Shown here piece after piece: positions 20,961-32,485 of a stretch of DNA of 64,000 nt. A program made the translations under genes and the position numbers. Under the pieces are notes generated by a model, which was not told the origin of the DNA, did no database searches, and saw only the letters and a list, made by a program, of their open reading frames with translations. The DNA lies in NCBI GenBank assembly GCA_030068075.1, contig CM057825.1, positions 123,043,239 through 123,107,238 on the forward strand. The letters run 5' to 3'. Every line of letters starts with the position of its first letter. Positions within the stretch are counted from its first letter, which is position 1. Source of the DNA: Paguma larvata (lineage: Eukaryota; Chordata; Mammalia; Carnivora; Viverridae).

Positions 20961-22165
20961 AGCCGAAGCCAAAGAAGAAACTGGGGGAGGGAGGGTTTGG
21001 AAGGGCAAAAGACTTTCCCAGTCTCCCATGGGAATCCACATTCTTCTCAATTTGGTGTTCTTTCTACTCGGCTAATTCCCTGATAGAGAAGTGACATAAG
21101 AAAAAATATCTTTCTGGAAGAAATGTGTCCTGAAATTCTGGGAGCCCATTACTCAGATGATGGGAAATGTCCTTCATCTCCAGGCTTCCTGCCACTTCTC
21201 CCATGGAGATGGAGACTTGGACTTGCATCCTAGCCCCAGAAAGCCTGGGTGGGGGCTGACCCTTCTGAGCTCCAGGCTCCTGAAGGTGGTTACCTGTGAC
21301 TAGGAGTGCACTCCCTCCCAGAGTTTTGAAAAAGATCAGCTCAAATAACACCATGAAAACCCTCCAAGTAGTACATCGCCCTATAAGAACATCCAATGAC
21401 AAAGGTGAGAACTTGGTTTGATTTGGGGTGACTCCTATTTTGATTGATTCTCATCCCTCCCTTCTCTCTTTTTCCCCCTCCCTACCTCCTTCTCCCCTCC
21501 CCACCCACAATTTCCTTTCCCTTTCCCACCCCCACCACATATTCACATCTGATTTCTATTCCAAAGAGACCTTGACTTCATCCCTCAGGTCATGAAATAT
21601 TCAATTCACTTGGACACTTTTTAATTAATCTGGGGTTTGATTCAGGCCATTGCGCCTTGACTCCTGCCTCTATAACCCTTTCCTGGATCCAATTAGCCAG
21701 TTTTGAGCACTGCCCCAGAGACTGAGACAAGACAAGAGTGCCTTAGTCTCTGGGAATGTGTTTGCTGAGGCATCTGCAAACACTCTCCTTGCCATCCCAC
21801 CACACGTGCCTGTAAGAGGTAATAAGCGTGATAAGATCTGTCCTATAGGAAAGTCAGAGGTGACTTTTGAAGGATGAGAAAAGAAAAATGCAAGCCAAAA
21901 GCAACCGACAGTTCAGGCAGCAAATACCCAGATGATGAACAGGCTGGCTGGATCAGGGATACAGATGTTTCATCTGAATTCCATGGTTGTCCTCACCTGA
22001 CTCTTTTCAGCAACCCCACCTCCTGTATGGACGCGATTATCACAAGATTCATTTGCACTTGTTGACATTTTGCTCTGTTAAAAAAAAAGCGGGCTTTTCA
22101 TTGCTATTATTACATTGTGCTGGTAGGTTTTGTCCCACAGATTGAATTCTAAATAAAATAAAACA
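20961..22165. other. No gene or repeat recognised
   Basis: Unique sequence with a pyrimidine-rich patch at 21452-21540 ('cttctctctttttccccctccc...cttctcccctccccaccc'). 21595-21700 contains 'ctttttaattaatctggggtttgattc', a homeodomain-like AT core. Confidence 0.45.
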
Positions 22166-22169
22166 AATT

Positions 22170-22260
22170 GATGCACATAAGACTTTTAACACAGTGCCAG
22201 GCACACGTTAAGTGCTCAACAAAAAATTGATTGATTATTGTCATAATTGTTATCACCATA
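22170..22260 (+). repeat. MIR/L2 3'-end fragment
   Basis: 'ttttaacacagtgccaggcacacgttaagtgctcaacaaaaaattgattgattatt' is the terminal MIR/L2 motif. Confidence 0.7.
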
Positions 22261-22435
22261 TTTATGTTGGGGACAGGCCTGGTTTTCTGTTCTTCCTGTA
22301 ATGGGTCACATAATACCCAGTACTCAGGTGGTTCCTAATAAGGTTTGCCAAGAAGCTGTGGGCTGTTTTTGACATTGACAACACAATTCCTAAATAGGCT
22401 GTGTGTGCCACGGGAGTCTCCCTTCTTTCCTAAAC

Positions 22436-22545
22436 TTCAATTCAGTCATCTGACAAATATTTACTAAGCACTCACTGAATGCCAGGCATTTCTGGTAGGC
22501 AAGACAGAAAGGATTCTTGCCTTCAAAAAGGTTAAGCCAGAGCAC
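22436..22545 (-). repeat. L2 LINE 3' end (reverse)
   Basis: 'tcatctgacaaatatttactaagcactcactgaatgccaggcatttctggtaggcaagacag' is the reversed L2 tail. Confidence 0.8.
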
Positions 22546-22564
22546 TTATTCCTGACGATGGCAA

Positions 22565-22835
22565 CGGCAGATCTTTATACAGCACGTAGTACAGTCAGAC
22601 ACTGTTCTCAGATTCTTATTGCATTGACACACTTAATCCCTATAACTGGTCTGTGAGGAAGGGACTACTGTAACTATCATTTTAGATTTTATGTATATAT
22701 AGACTGAAGCCCAGAGAAGTGGATTAGTCTGCCCAAGGCCACACAGCAATGAGCAGCAAAGCCAGGATTTAAACACAGGCACTTTGGCTTCAGAGTGCCA
22801 CACAATCAACCACCAAGCAATGCTGTGTCATTTGG
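22565..22835 (-). repeat. MIR SINE, nearly complete (reverse)
   Basis: 'gactgaagcccagagaagtggattagtctgcccaaggccacacagcaatgagcagcaaagccaggatttaaacacagg' with 'cactgttctcagattcttattgcattgacacacttaatccctataac' upstream. Confidence 0.92.
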
Positions 22836-22889
22836 TACACATTGCTTCTTTCTGTTAGCAATTCTTTCCATTTGTTTCTACATATAGAT

Positions 22890-23142
22890 TAGAATATCTT
22901 TAAACTCCATAGATAGAGGAAGCAGATTAGTGGTTGCCAGAGGCTAGGGAAAGGGGGAGTGAGGAGTGACCACTAATGGGTATGGAGTTTCCATTTGGGA
23001 TGACACAAAAGTTCTGGAACTAGATAGTAGTGGTAGATGCACAACACTGCAACTTAGCATCATTGAGCTAGGCACTTCAAAATGGTTAAAATGGTAGATT
23101 TTATGTTTGGGGAATTTTACTCCTCCCCCCAAAAATATTGTT
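22890..23142 (+). mobile_element. Old L1 3' UTR fragment
   Basis: 'gcagattagtggttgccagaggctagggaaagggggagtgaggagtgaccactaatgggtatggagtttccatttgggatga...gttctggaactagatagtagtggtagatgcacaacac' is a mammalian-wide old L1 3' UTR, ending in 'ttttatgtttggggaattttac'. Confidence 0.88.
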
Positions 23143-23261
23143 CAAATCCTGAAGTGCGAGGCTGTCATACATCCTTCATAGCCCTCCAATGCCTGGAATT
23201 TAAAACTTCTCATTATATATTTCTTTATAGGTTGATGGACTGGCAAGTGGTCTTAGAAATA

Positions 23262-23571
23262 TTATGTTAAGTGAAATAAGTCAGTCAGAAAAAGACAGAT
23301 ACCATATGTTTCCACAAATAGGTGGACTTTGTGAAACTAAGCAAAAACCAGGGGGAGGGGAAGAGGGGAAAGAAAAAAAAAGACACAGAGAGGGAGGGAG
23401 ATAAAACATAAGAGACTCTCAAAGACTAAGAACAAACTGAGGGTGAGGGGGATGAGGGAGGGGGGAGAGGGGGTGATGGGCATTAAAAAGGGCACATGTT
23501 GGGATGAACACTGGGTGTTATATATAAACCAATTTGAAAATAAACTATTATAAAATTAAAAAAAATAATAA
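23262..23571 (+). mobile_element. Young feline L1 3' end, strongly 5'-truncated
   Basis: It begins 'attatgttaagtgaaataagtcagtcagaaaaagacagatacc', continues through 'taggtggactttgtgaaactaagcaaaaaccagggggagg' and the G-rich block (about 23440-23475), and ends 'gggtgttatatataaaccaatttgaaaataaactattat' with an A-rich tail. A short target duplication AGAAATA is possible at 23255-23261 and 23572-23578. The 3' UTR is nearly the same as in the long L1 at 44.9-45.2 kb. Confidence 0.94.
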
Positions 23572-23579
23572 AGAAATAG

Positions 23580-23955
23580 GGCTTGCTTTATTTTTTATCA
23601 TCATCACTCTTGCGGTTATTAAAAACAGAGCCCTTTTAGGGAACCATAAGGTTCCCACCCATCTGCGAACAACAGGACTTGACAGTGCTGGTTCTGAGGG
23701 TGAGGAGCCAGGAGTTCAGCAGCAGGGGTTGGAAGACTAGGCAAGGTGCTTTCCCAGAAGCGTGATGCAAAGGAGGAAGATGGCATTTAGACAGAGTTCA
23801 GAAGGCAGAGTTCAGAGCTGGAGGAACAGCTCAAACTGGAGGTCTGAGGGGCAAACCCAGGGCTAAAAACAGAAAACCACCTCAGCATCAGGAATTGAAA
23901 GAATCTGAAGCCTTTGGGGGAAGCAGAATACAATAATAATATAAAATAACAACCA
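23580..23955. other. No gene or repeat recognised
   Basis: Unique sequence; the right end grades into a reversed MIR. Confidence 0.4.
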
Positions 23956-23959
23956 CAGT

Positions 23960-24165
23960 GAATCAAACCCTTAGATAGTGCTTTCTACACACCAGACAAA
24001 CATTTCAAGGATTTTCAAATATTAGATCATTTATTCTTTATTACCATTATTAGTACCCCCATTTTATAGATAAAGAAACAAAGACACAGAGAAGTTTAAA
24101 GACTTCCCCCAGGTCATACAGTTGGCAAGTGGCAGGATCTGGATCCTAAGTCAAGTAGTCAGGAG
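23960..24165 (-). repeat. MIR SINE (reverse)
   Basis: 'attattagtacccccattttatagataaagaaacaaagacacagagaagtttaaagacttcccccaggtcatacagttggcaagtggcaggatctggatcc'. Confidence 0.92.
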
Positions 24166-24364
24166 CAAGAGACTGACTCTCAACCATAGGAGTTAAGGAG
24201 TTAATCTGGAGTTAAGATGCTGGTCCTGCTGAGGGCTAATTGCTGGCCTGATGAGATGAGGGGCCCATTAGGGGTTAAGGACACAGTTCACACCCAGACC
24301 TCATGGCCCTGGGCTCATAAGGGCTAAGTCTTCTATCTACCAATACACAGAGGCAGACAAGGGC

Positions 24365-24600
24365 AATAGTTAGAAACATGGACTCTGACCTGGAAGGCTA
24401 GTGTTGGATTCCAGTTCTGACACTTAACAGCCCTGAAACTTTGGGCAATAACTTCATACCTTTTTGCCTCAGTTTCCTTATCGAAAATGTGGATAAAATA
24501 GTTCCTACCTATTTTAGAGGAATTAAAATAGAGCTGTTGTGATTATCACACGGCTTGACTTCTGTAAAGCACTGAGAACAGCACCTGGCATACAGTAAGC
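24365..24600 (+). repeat. MIR SINE, nearly complete
   Basis: 'aaacatggactctgacctgg', 'ggattccagttctgacacttaacag', 'tttgcctcagtttccttatcgaaaatgtgg', 'cactgagaacagcacctggcatacagtaagc' cover the MIR consensus from 5' to 3'. Confidence 0.93.
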
Positions 24601-24604
24601 AGAA

Positions 24605-25285
24605 TGTGAACACTAAGTAAACTAAACGCTTTAGAGAAAATAGCCACAATGTCATGTATCTTGGGGGTTAGTGTGTGGGGTGTGGGGACTGAGAAAGCAA
24701 TGACTAGACCAGGAGATCTCCCTGTACAGTTTACCTGTAACAAAGGAAACCCAGTCCTTGCCTGAAAAAGAACTGGTGGCTGGTGTCAAACTGAAACTTA
24801 CTCTTCTGCCTCAAGTCACTGAACCACGTGTATACCCACAGTTCCTGTGTTCCTCCTCCATGCTCCCCACCTATGCCAGGGAGGGAGTGGCCGCTGGGCG
24901 GCCTGCCTCAAGCTGCCCACGTGGTGATATTTAATTAATCTGTTTGTTTGATCCTGTGTTTGCTCAGTGGCTCCCTTTCCGTGATGCTCCCTGCGGTCTG
25001 AATATAGTAAACTTCAGCCCTAATTAAAAGTGTTGAAACACCAGCAGTCTGCATTAATAAAACATCAGAATGAGACTAGATTTCTTTTTTTGAACAGCCT
25101 TTCTTAAAATCTTTGAGAGGGCGGGCAGAGTGAGCCCAGGTGGAAAAGAAGAAAGTTAAGAAACTTTCTGTTGCCAAATGTGTGAAGATGGCATTTCTAA
25201 TTCTCTCCTGGTCTAGGGCTGGAGGCCAATCCTTTGTGGCAGAAAAAGTCACAGAGTCTGTGTCCAGAGATCTCCTGTGACAAAC
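24605..25285. other. Unique block with FOX- and homeodomain-like words
   Basis: 24905-25080 holds 'cacgtggtgatatttaattaatctgtttgtttgatcctgtgtttgctcagtgg' and 'gccctaattaaaagtg': an E-box (CACGTG), a TTAATTAA palindrome, two forkhead-like TGTTTG words and a second AATTA core within about 130 bp. No coding signature and no transposon origin. Regulatory function is inference. Confidence 0.35.
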
Positions 25286-25289
25286 TTTC

Positions 25290-25390
25290 TATATGAGGCC
25301 TTAGCTAAATGAATCCCCTCTTAGGGTCTTAGTTTCTCCATCTGCAAAATGGGAGACACCAGACCAACTTTAACACTCTATTGTCTGAGA
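25290..25390 (+). repeat. MIR SINE fragment
   Basis: 'aggccttagctaaatgaatcccctcttagggtcttagtttctccatctgcaaaatgggagac' is a partial forward MIR core. Confidence 0.65.
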
Positions 25391-25394
25391 ACAT

Positions 25395-25810
25395 CAAGTT
25401 GTCAAATCCTTGGATTTGGCCAAATTGAGGAACTTTTGACCCTGTCAGGACAGGGTTGAAGGACAATCTGCCTCCCTAGACACTCCTCTCCTGTCGCTAT
25501 CCAGAGAAAAATGACCACAGGCAGTTCCATACACTCAAGTCCCTGTGCCTTGGGTCATGTAAGCTGCCTCTGGTCACAAGGGACTGGATCAGAGATCAGA
25601 GTCTCAGTTCCAGGCAGCAGTGCAAATCCAAATAAGGGTCTGATAAAGCCTCCTGCCTCAGGATTCTCTGCATTGGGTGGAACCAGCCAGATCTATCCAG
25701 ATGCTCTCTCATAGAAGAGTTTTATCTGCTCCTCTCCCCAGGCTGAGGGGAGGGAAGCAGGGGCAGCTCGGCCAAGGCTGCAAGCATGAACAATGGCCAG
25801 ACAAAGCTGC
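25395..25810. other. No gene or repeat recognised
   Basis: Unique sequence. The 67-residue frame at 25511-25714 has no recognisable domain. Confidence 0.4.
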
Positions 25811-25814
25811 GTGT

Positions 25815-26030
25815 CAAATCCTACTGGTACCTTCCTGCCATATACCAGCTACATGACTTCAGAAAAACATGTTGGGTGCCTTTTCTGTGCCTCAGTTTCC
25901 TTATATGAAATGGAGATAAATCCCTTGTTTATATGGTTGTTATAAGGATTAATAAGATAAATAATGTCAATTATCTGGCATAGGGCCTGACATATATTAG
26001 TCACCAGTAATTTGTAACTGTGGTTACCAA
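25815..26030 (+). repeat. MIR SINE
   Basis: 'taccagctacatgacttcagaaaaac...tgtgcctcagtttccttatatgaaatggagataaatccc...gttgttataaggattaataagataaataatgtcaattatctggcatagggcctgacat'. Confidence 0.9.
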
Positions 26031-26052
26031 TGATGGCAGTAGATGAAGAAAT

Positions 26053-26232
26053 AGGGGGGAGAGAGAGAGAGGAGAGAGAGAGAGAGGAGAGAGAGAGAGG
26101 AGAGAGAGAGAGAGGAGAGAGAGAGAGGAGAGAGAGATAGAAGAGACAGAGAGGGGAGAGAGAGGAGAGAGAGAGAGAGGAGAGAGAGAGAGGGAGGGAG
26201 AGGGAGAATGAGAGAGAGAGAGAAATAGAAGA
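26053..26232 (+). repeat. (GA)n microsatellite with GAGG interruptions
   Basis: About 175 bp of (GA)n broken by regular GAGGAGA interruptions with a period of roughly 12-18 bp, a higher-order pattern from past replication slippage. The 173-residue minus-strand Ser/Leu frame across it is an artefact. Confidence 0.97.
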
Positions 26233-26234
26233 CA

Positions 26235-27555
26235 AAAGGTTAAGAGACACAGAAAAGACAAATGGCAAGAATGGTTCTAAAGATGAAGGCCCTGCCTTGC
26301 ATGCTCTCAGCCTTGGGCTCTGGTGGGATGCTAACCCCCTTTCCAGCCATAGAGCATGTGATAGGCCCAAGATAATCAGAGCTTCACATTCTCCCTGCCA
26401 TTACGATCGGCCCACAAGTGAGCACAATACCAAAGTTAGCCCCACCAGGCTCACTGTGTAATACTCTCAGGATGTAATACATCTCAGGATGCAGAGTTCA
26501 GTTTCTTTTTCATTTTATATGCAAAATCAAATACCACTGACTCTTTTGTCATTTCTGAGTACTTTAAGAAATTTGCTGAGTGGATCATGGGAAAGGATCA
26601 CATCACAAGGCTTTCTACTACATCTCACTATCTTCACCACCTTCCCCTCTTGTCACTCCCCTCTTCCCCAGAGCAATCCTGGAAATCCACCCAGGTACTC
26701 CCAAGAAAAAACTTCAGCCCTGAACATGAACCAATTTGTTTTCCCAATGAAGTTTTCTAAAGACCAATTCTGGTTAAACCAAATGTCCTCTATCTTACTT
26801 TGCGAGTCAAGTGCCAGGTAAGCCCTCCATCATCAGAGGACATCATCATAGCAGTTTCTGGGCAGGAAGTAAGATGGACATAGCATGGACTGATCCCCCT
26901 CATTTTGCTGGGACATTGCCCCACTCCTGCAAATCAACATCTCAGGTAGAAAGAGCAAAAAGGCTTTCTACCCTGGTTCCTGGAGCAGAGAGACTGTGAG
27001 GCTTTCAACTGACTTAGGATTTTAGGGTTTTCAGGTCTCGCTGCTGCTAGAATTACCAAGGTTAAACATTCCAAATGAGAACTGGAATTAATAACACAGC
27101 AATGGCCTTACACTGACCATGGCTTCCCCCTGCTACTTAATAGAATGATTCATTTGAACTGCCTCCCCCTTCCTTGATGACAAAAGGCCTGCTTCTCCCC
27201 GTGCCGGTCCTTCCCTTTCTAGGAAAAGACGAGAGAAGCTTATTGAATTCTAATATATCATCCTGGCAGCGGGCGTCAATAGAGAGAGACAAATGTGAGA
27301 ACAGAACACAGAGCCATATCCATCCCTTGCAGTACCCCCACCCCTTCTTCTTTTCTCAGCAAATCTACTCAGCTCCCCCTCCCCCAGGGAACCTGAGAGT
27401 TCATTATGAACAGCAGCCAAGAGTCAATAAATACATGGCTGAGACTTCAGTCACCTACTGTGGCTGTCTTCACCACCAACAAAGTAATTGCATGGCCCCA
27501 GACTGGTTAGTGGGGTGGGGATGGGTGGCAGGTAGCTCAAAAAAGCTTTGCAGCC
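26235..27555. other. Unique sequence
   Basis: No repeats recognised. A 136-residue frame at 27174-27584 and a 110-residue frame at 26489-26821 have no recognisable domains and no supporting splice or promoter context. Confidence 0.45.
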
Positions 27556-27559
27556 AGGG

Positions 27560-28075
27560 AGGTCTTTTCATAAAGCAAACCTGATCATGTCAAACATCTC
27601 CACTTCGCTTAAAATTGTTCAATAGCTTCACATTGTTTCTAAGATAAAAAATAAAAACATTTAATATGGTTTACAAGATTCTACAAAGCCTGGACCCTGA
27701 TGACCTGTCTCACCTCATATGCAAACATGCTCCCCACCCCATTCTCAACCACTCCAGCCACACTGATATGTCTTTTATTCTTTCAGTGGCTTAGGGGGCC
27801 TCCAGAACTCAGATCCAATACCACATGCTCACTTTGGTGTGACCCCTACCCTAACATAGTCAAATAGCCTTGTACCTGCCCTTCACCGCATTTGTCACAG
27901 CCTGAGATTTTGTATTTTCTTATCTAATAATTGGGTTGATGCTCTCTCTACCTCCTGCTGTGCAGGCTCCATGTTTTGTTCATCAAATATCTCCAGCTTC
28001 TAGCACAAGGCCCGGCACAGAACAGAAACTCAAAAGAAACATTCTAAATGAATGTAAGAGTGAATGAGTTCTAAA
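27560..28075 (+). repeat. L2 LINE, long 3' fragment
   Basis: Over 500 bp of L2: 'aaacctgatcatgtcaaacatctccacttcgcttaaaattgttcaatagcttc', 'tacaagattctacaaagcctggaccctgatgacctgtctcacctcat', 'caaccactccagccacactg', then 'ctagcacaaggcccggcacagaacag...aatgaatgtaagagtgaatgag'. One of the longest L2 relics here. Confidence 0.93.
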
Positions 28076-28174
28076 GGAGGGCACATTCCAAGAGCTGGGA
28101 GCTAGAAATGGAGCTAAAACAGAGAACATGGAGCCAGGTGAGAGAGGAGGCAAGAGAGGTACACAGAGCAGATC

Positions 28175-28295
28175 ACAGAGCAGTCATTATTCAGCACCTA
28201 CTGTATACCAGGCACTGCTCAAGGCACTTAGGGATACACAAGTGAATAAAACAGACAGAATGCTGTTTTGAAGAGCTTATATTTGAGGCCATTCC
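28175..28295 (-). repeat. L2 LINE 3' end (reverse)
   Basis: 'ttattcagcacctactgtataccaggcactgctcaaggcacttagggatacacaagtgaataaaacagacagaatgctg'. Confidence 0.9.
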
Positions 28296-28392
28296 CCTGT
28301 CGGCTGCAGAATACCTACAAAGCAATATTCACAATGGAAATATCTCCATTTGTAGTATTTTTATAACTTGTGACAAGAATGAAATGCACACA

Positions 28393-28609
28393 GGGGCACC
28401 TAGGTGGCTCAATCAGGTAAGCATCCAGCTCTTGACTTCAGCTCAGGTCATGATCTCATGGTTTGTGAGTTCAAGACCCGCATTGGGATCAATGCTGACA
28501 GTGCAGAGTCTGCTTGGAATTCTCTCTCTCCCTCTCTCTTCCTCTCCCTGCTTGTGCTCTCTTTATCTCTCAAAATAAATTAATAAACTTTTACAAAATG
28601 TTTAAAAAA
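28393..28609 (+). mobile_element. SINEC (feline-type), forward
   Basis: 'aggggcacctaggtggctcaatcaggtaagcatccagctcttgacttcagctcaggtcatgatctcatgg', CT-rich region, 'caaaataaattaataaac'. A 15-bp target duplication with one mismatch is visible: 'aatgaaatgcacaca' at 28378-28392 and 'aatgaaatacacaca' at 28610-28624. Confidence 0.97.
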
Positions 28610-28624
28610 AATGAAATACACACA

Positions 28625-29740
28625 TAACAGGGTATAAAGGGCCACCTTGTGTAACTTCCACAGCTGGGATCTCATCCAGGGGGAGGTCAAGTTATAAGCA
28701 CTTCAACACATACCCAAAATAAATCCACTCTACAACCTGTTGATAAGAAGTGGGTGGCTTCCTCCAGTCTAGCAGAGCCATAGGGAAGGAGGTTGAAATT
28801 ACATACCATAGAACTGAAGCATCATCAATTTCCCCCCTTAACACCCCAAGTCCCTCCTCACCACCAGCCACTCCATCTCTCTTCTCCCCCTCCTACACTG
28901 CCTCTCAAAATCCCTCATGTCCTGAACAATTCAACACTTATCTTCAGCTTGCCAATTTGCCTGATGGTCATCATCTACTCTTCATCAAATATGCCTCTCA
29001 GTTAATGCTACCATACAAACACCGATCAAATTTGGTGGACCTCTTATCAACAGTTCAAATTTGCCAGCACCCCAGAACCCCCCGGGTGAGGGGACTTGTT
29101 TCTTACACTAAGAATTCTGACCTCTGCCCAGATGGCCATGTGGAACACAGGAGGTCTTCAGTAGGGGAGTGACCCTGGGCAGATCCCCCCGACCACACCT
29201 AAGACTTCGATTCAGCTTCCAGGAAGAATCTAAATGCAGCTGTGGGTGTCCTTCTTCTAACATTAATTAAAGCTGTGCCTAAGGCCCAGCTGCAGAGAAG
29301 CCCATGGGGTGCAGCACAGAGAGGGAACAGCTGCAGCTTCAAAGAACCTACAGGCAGCTCTAAGCATGTCAGACCCAACTCCCACCCCACCCCACCCCCT
29401 TTCAGGCACCTTCCTGCTGGAGGCAGATCTGGGGTTACCATGGGGAAGGGGCATCTCTGAATGAAAACTAAAATGCTTCTGCTTACCATAGAAGAGGAAA
29501 ATAGTTATTTCTTTGGGGAAAGTCTATAAAGTAGAATCTTCCCTAGGATCCCTTCTCTTTGCTCTCCTTTCAGAGCTGATGCCTGTAATCCATGACTCTT
29601 CTAGAGGGGATTTCCTTCACGTTTAAGACACTGAATTGTACAGCATGGCAGCCCTGCCTCCCAACTCTTGGAGCCAACCTCCTGCATCTGGGATCATGGG
29701 GCTCAGAGAGTTGTCTACTAAAAATATCATAATTATAAAA
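28625..29740. other. Unique sequence
   Basis: No repeats recognised. The 140-residue frame at 28750-29172 starts in composition-biased pyrimidine-rich DNA and carries no family motif, so it is not called as a gene. Confidence 0.45.
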
Positions 29741-29744
29741 ATAA

Positions 29745-29870
29745 CTGCAGTTCCCATTTATGGAGAATTTACCAAGGCAATCTACTTAACATGCATTATC
29801 TCGATTAAACTTCACAATAATCTGGTGAGATGGAGATTATCATCACTATTTGGAAGATAAGGGAGCTAAG
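29745..29870 (-). repeat. MIR SINE fragment (reverse)
   Basis: 'gcattatctcgattaaacttcacaataatctggtgagatggagattatcatcactatttggaagataagggagctaagg'. Confidence 0.75.
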
Positions 29871-29879
29871 GCTTTCATC

Positions 29880-29970
29880 TGTTAAGTCCTGGACTCCGAT
29901 TTAAAAGCTATGTGATGTTGAGCAAGTTACTTACTTAGCTTTTCTGCTTCAGTGACTTTCAATGAAACAA
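29880..29970 (+). repeat. MIR SINE fragment
   Basis: 'ggactccgatttaaaagctatgtgatgttgagcaagttacttacttagcttttctgcttcagtgac' is the forward MIR core. It adjoins a reversed MIR fragment. Confidence 0.75.
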
Positions 29971-29974
29971 GATG

Positions 29975-30805
29975 CATACAAAAGTCTATCTCTGAATGCA
30001 GCCCTCATCCTTATCCCCATGCCTCCTCTCCAGTCTCAGAGTGATTCATAGACCATTCTCTGAGAAAGGGCAGCAGCTTTGGTCTGAGCCTTCAAGAATC
30101 CTGGGAGAATGAGAGAAACTGTCTCACTCGGGAAAAAATGAAGGTATGAAGCTTTGGCAAAAACACGGGGCCCTACAGCATCCTCCCTGCCCATGACTGG
30201 CTGCTGAGAATTCACCTCTGCATTCGATAAACACTTACACCATCCTGCAGATAAATATCCTGGAATGCAAATCAGACTCATCTCTCATCTGGTTAAAAAC
30301 ACCACCGCTGGCTCCCTTTCTATTACAGAATTCATTGGTAGCCAGCAATAAAAAGGAAATCCAGCAAACTTGAGGGGGGAAAGATGAGAGCACAGGGAAT
30401 TTATGATGGCTTAGGGGAGTTAGTAGGAACTTCTGGTAGGATTAGGAGAAAAAGAAAGAAATTGAATTTCAGTGAGCCTAGTCCCAAAAGAGCAATTTAG
30501 TCAACCACATAAGGAAACAGCAGAAAGTGTGGGGGAAGATCTAGCTTCAGGTACCACTGGAACCAGGAGCTCAAATGCTGTCAGGCCTCTATAGCTCTCA
30601 TTTCTGTTTTTCTGTGAAAGTTGTCTTTATTTTTCCCATTTGCATGGGTCTTCACCCAGAGGAAGCAAAAGTGTGACAATCCCAGGTTTACTGCTTTCAT
30701 TTGAGTGATGAAGAAAGAAAAGATGAGCTTTCTTACTTCAGGCCAAGTTGAAGAATTTGTGGGAAGAGACACTGGATAGACAAAAAAACAAAAGAAGCCA
30801 CCTGC
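29975..30805. other. No gene or repeat recognised
   Basis: Unique sequence; small frames only. Confidence 0.45.
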
Positions 30806-30809
30806 AGTA

Positions 30810-31278
30810 TTTAGGATGGCTATAGATCTCATTTATACAACAGAGTCCCAGTATGACAGCTGCATAAAACAAATTAGCTACTTTTTCCCCATATAATAGT
30901 CCAGATATAAGGAGGCCAGGGCCTTGCAATGACTCCATTTTGTCTGGGACCTAGGCTCCTTCCATCTTTTTGCTCTTCCAAGCCTAGATATTGTACTTGT
31001 ACTCACCTACATGGTCTAAGACCATATCTACAATCCAGAAGGAAAAGGTGAGTGAGGAACCAATACTTAGCTTTTAGGACACAACTCAGAAATTATACAC
31101 ATCAATTCCAGTCACATCCTATTGGTCAGAATATATTCCCATGGCCATATCTAGTACAAGGGAACCTGGGAAATGTAGCCTTTAATCTAGGAAGCCATGT
31201 ACTGCACTAAAAACTAGGGAGTTAATATTACTATAGAAGGGAAGATGCACACCCAGGATGAAATCCATCTCTGCCACA
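30810..31278 (-). mobile_element. MaLR/MLT1-like LTR, nearly complete (reverse)
   Basis: Plus-strand landmarks are 'gacctaggctccttccatctttttgctcttcc', 'ggacacaactcagaaattatacacatcaattccagtcacatcctattggtcagaat', 'catggccatatctagtacaagggaacctgggaaatgtag' and the end 'ctctgccaca' (31269-31278), the reversed TG start of the LTR. The same family occurs at 61075-61495 in the same orientation. No retroviral internal region is attached, so this is a solitary LTR. Confidence 0.7.
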
Positions 31279-31279
31279 G

Positions 31280-32480
31280 CCACCTAATGGCAGAAAGGTT
31301 CTGGGAACTAAAACCAGAATATTACCTGGAACTAAGAATATTCCCCTCTCTGTCATTCTTCTCTGTTTCTCTTGGATGTCTGCTTCATTAACCGCTCCCT
31401 TCTCAGTTCTGAGCTTCTTCATATCCAGAGCAGGTAGTCTATGGCCACCTTATCGTTTCTAGGCTTATATATACAGGGAAGTAAAAAGAGAACAGCTAGG
31501 CTCCATAAGTGGAACTTGGAACAAGCATTCACTGCCAAGTGGATTTATGATTTAACTCTGGACAAGAAAAGGGCAAATAAGAACATAATGAGGCTAGGGT
31601 ATTAGCTTACCAGAAATAGATGTAAAGTAATGTTAATAAGAGGAATATTAAATTATCAGGCAGATCAGACAGACGTGTATGTAGGAGGGGTGTAGTTTGG
31701 AAGTTAAGTAATTCTTAGGGTGATGAGATCAGTTTCATTCTAAATACTCTAGGGAACAACCAGCCTCAGAAGCCTAGAATAGAAGGAGATGCTCCAAACT
31801 ATCTACAGGAAAAAGCAGTCTCTACAGCCCAACCAGCAGCCCTGCATTGGAACTGCCCTTTATAGATGTCAGTAACCAAGGTGGAATGGAAAAGCCTTTG
31901 ACTGTCACAGCCTGAGGCTGGTAAATCTATCAGACACCAAAAGAGATTGGTAGGTATGGACACTAGATTTTAGTAGGATGTGTTGTGGGGGTGGGGGGAA
32001 AGTGTGGCTCCACGAATGGGAGGGAAATCAGGAGGGTTGGGAGTACTCCAGGAAGAAAGGAAGAAAGGGAGAAGGCTTATGAAGTCTGGGAGAGAAAGGA
32101 GAGCATTGGGACAGAGGGAGCATCTGCATGGGACATACTTCAAAGTCCTGGGGCTCTCTGAGCTGTGCCTGTGATAAAGAGGGTCAGAATGAGGCCCTGC
32201 CTCCCCAGACACTGCACAGTTTGCTGCTTAGCACCTGAACTCTGAATCATGGAACAAAGAACTGCTCAAACTTCCATCAGAGTACAGTGTACATGCATTC
32301 AATTTGGGAACAACAGGAACATTGTTTCCAGAATGAGGAAAGAAGCAGCCCCCTCCTCTACCATCAGGCATCAACATTACCATTGTAGATGGTAAAGTGG
32401 TAGCGAGGGGCCATCCTGTGCGGCCCACTGAACAGAGAAGGTATCAGATTATAGCCAGGTACCTAAAAGTTAGCTAGAGA
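31280..32480. other. No gene or repeat recognised
   Basis: Unique sequence with a GGAAGAAA patch at 32050-32080. Confidence 0.45.
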
Positions 32481-32485
32481 CCCAC

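Noticed and set aside
20536..21050. Three overlapping minus-strand open frames of 112-167 residues
   Set aside because: They arise because the minus strand is pyrimidine-rich and so poor in stop codons. The predicted proteins are Ser/Leu/Pro/Phe/Cys-biased in all three frames, with no domain.
21064..21402. 112-residue minus-strand frame
   Set aside because: No recognised domain, no start context or splice support; length is within chance expectation for a 64-kb window.
25849..26370. 173-residue minus-strand frame rich in Ser-Leu repeats
   Set aside because: Translation of a GA microsatellite; the same repeat is open in another frame too.
27174..27584. 136-residue forward frame
   Set aside because: No recognisable domain, and it ends inside an L2 LINE relic; no promoter or splice support.
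28750..29172. 140-residue forward frame
   Set aside because: Composition-biased start, no family motif, and no supporting exon structure.
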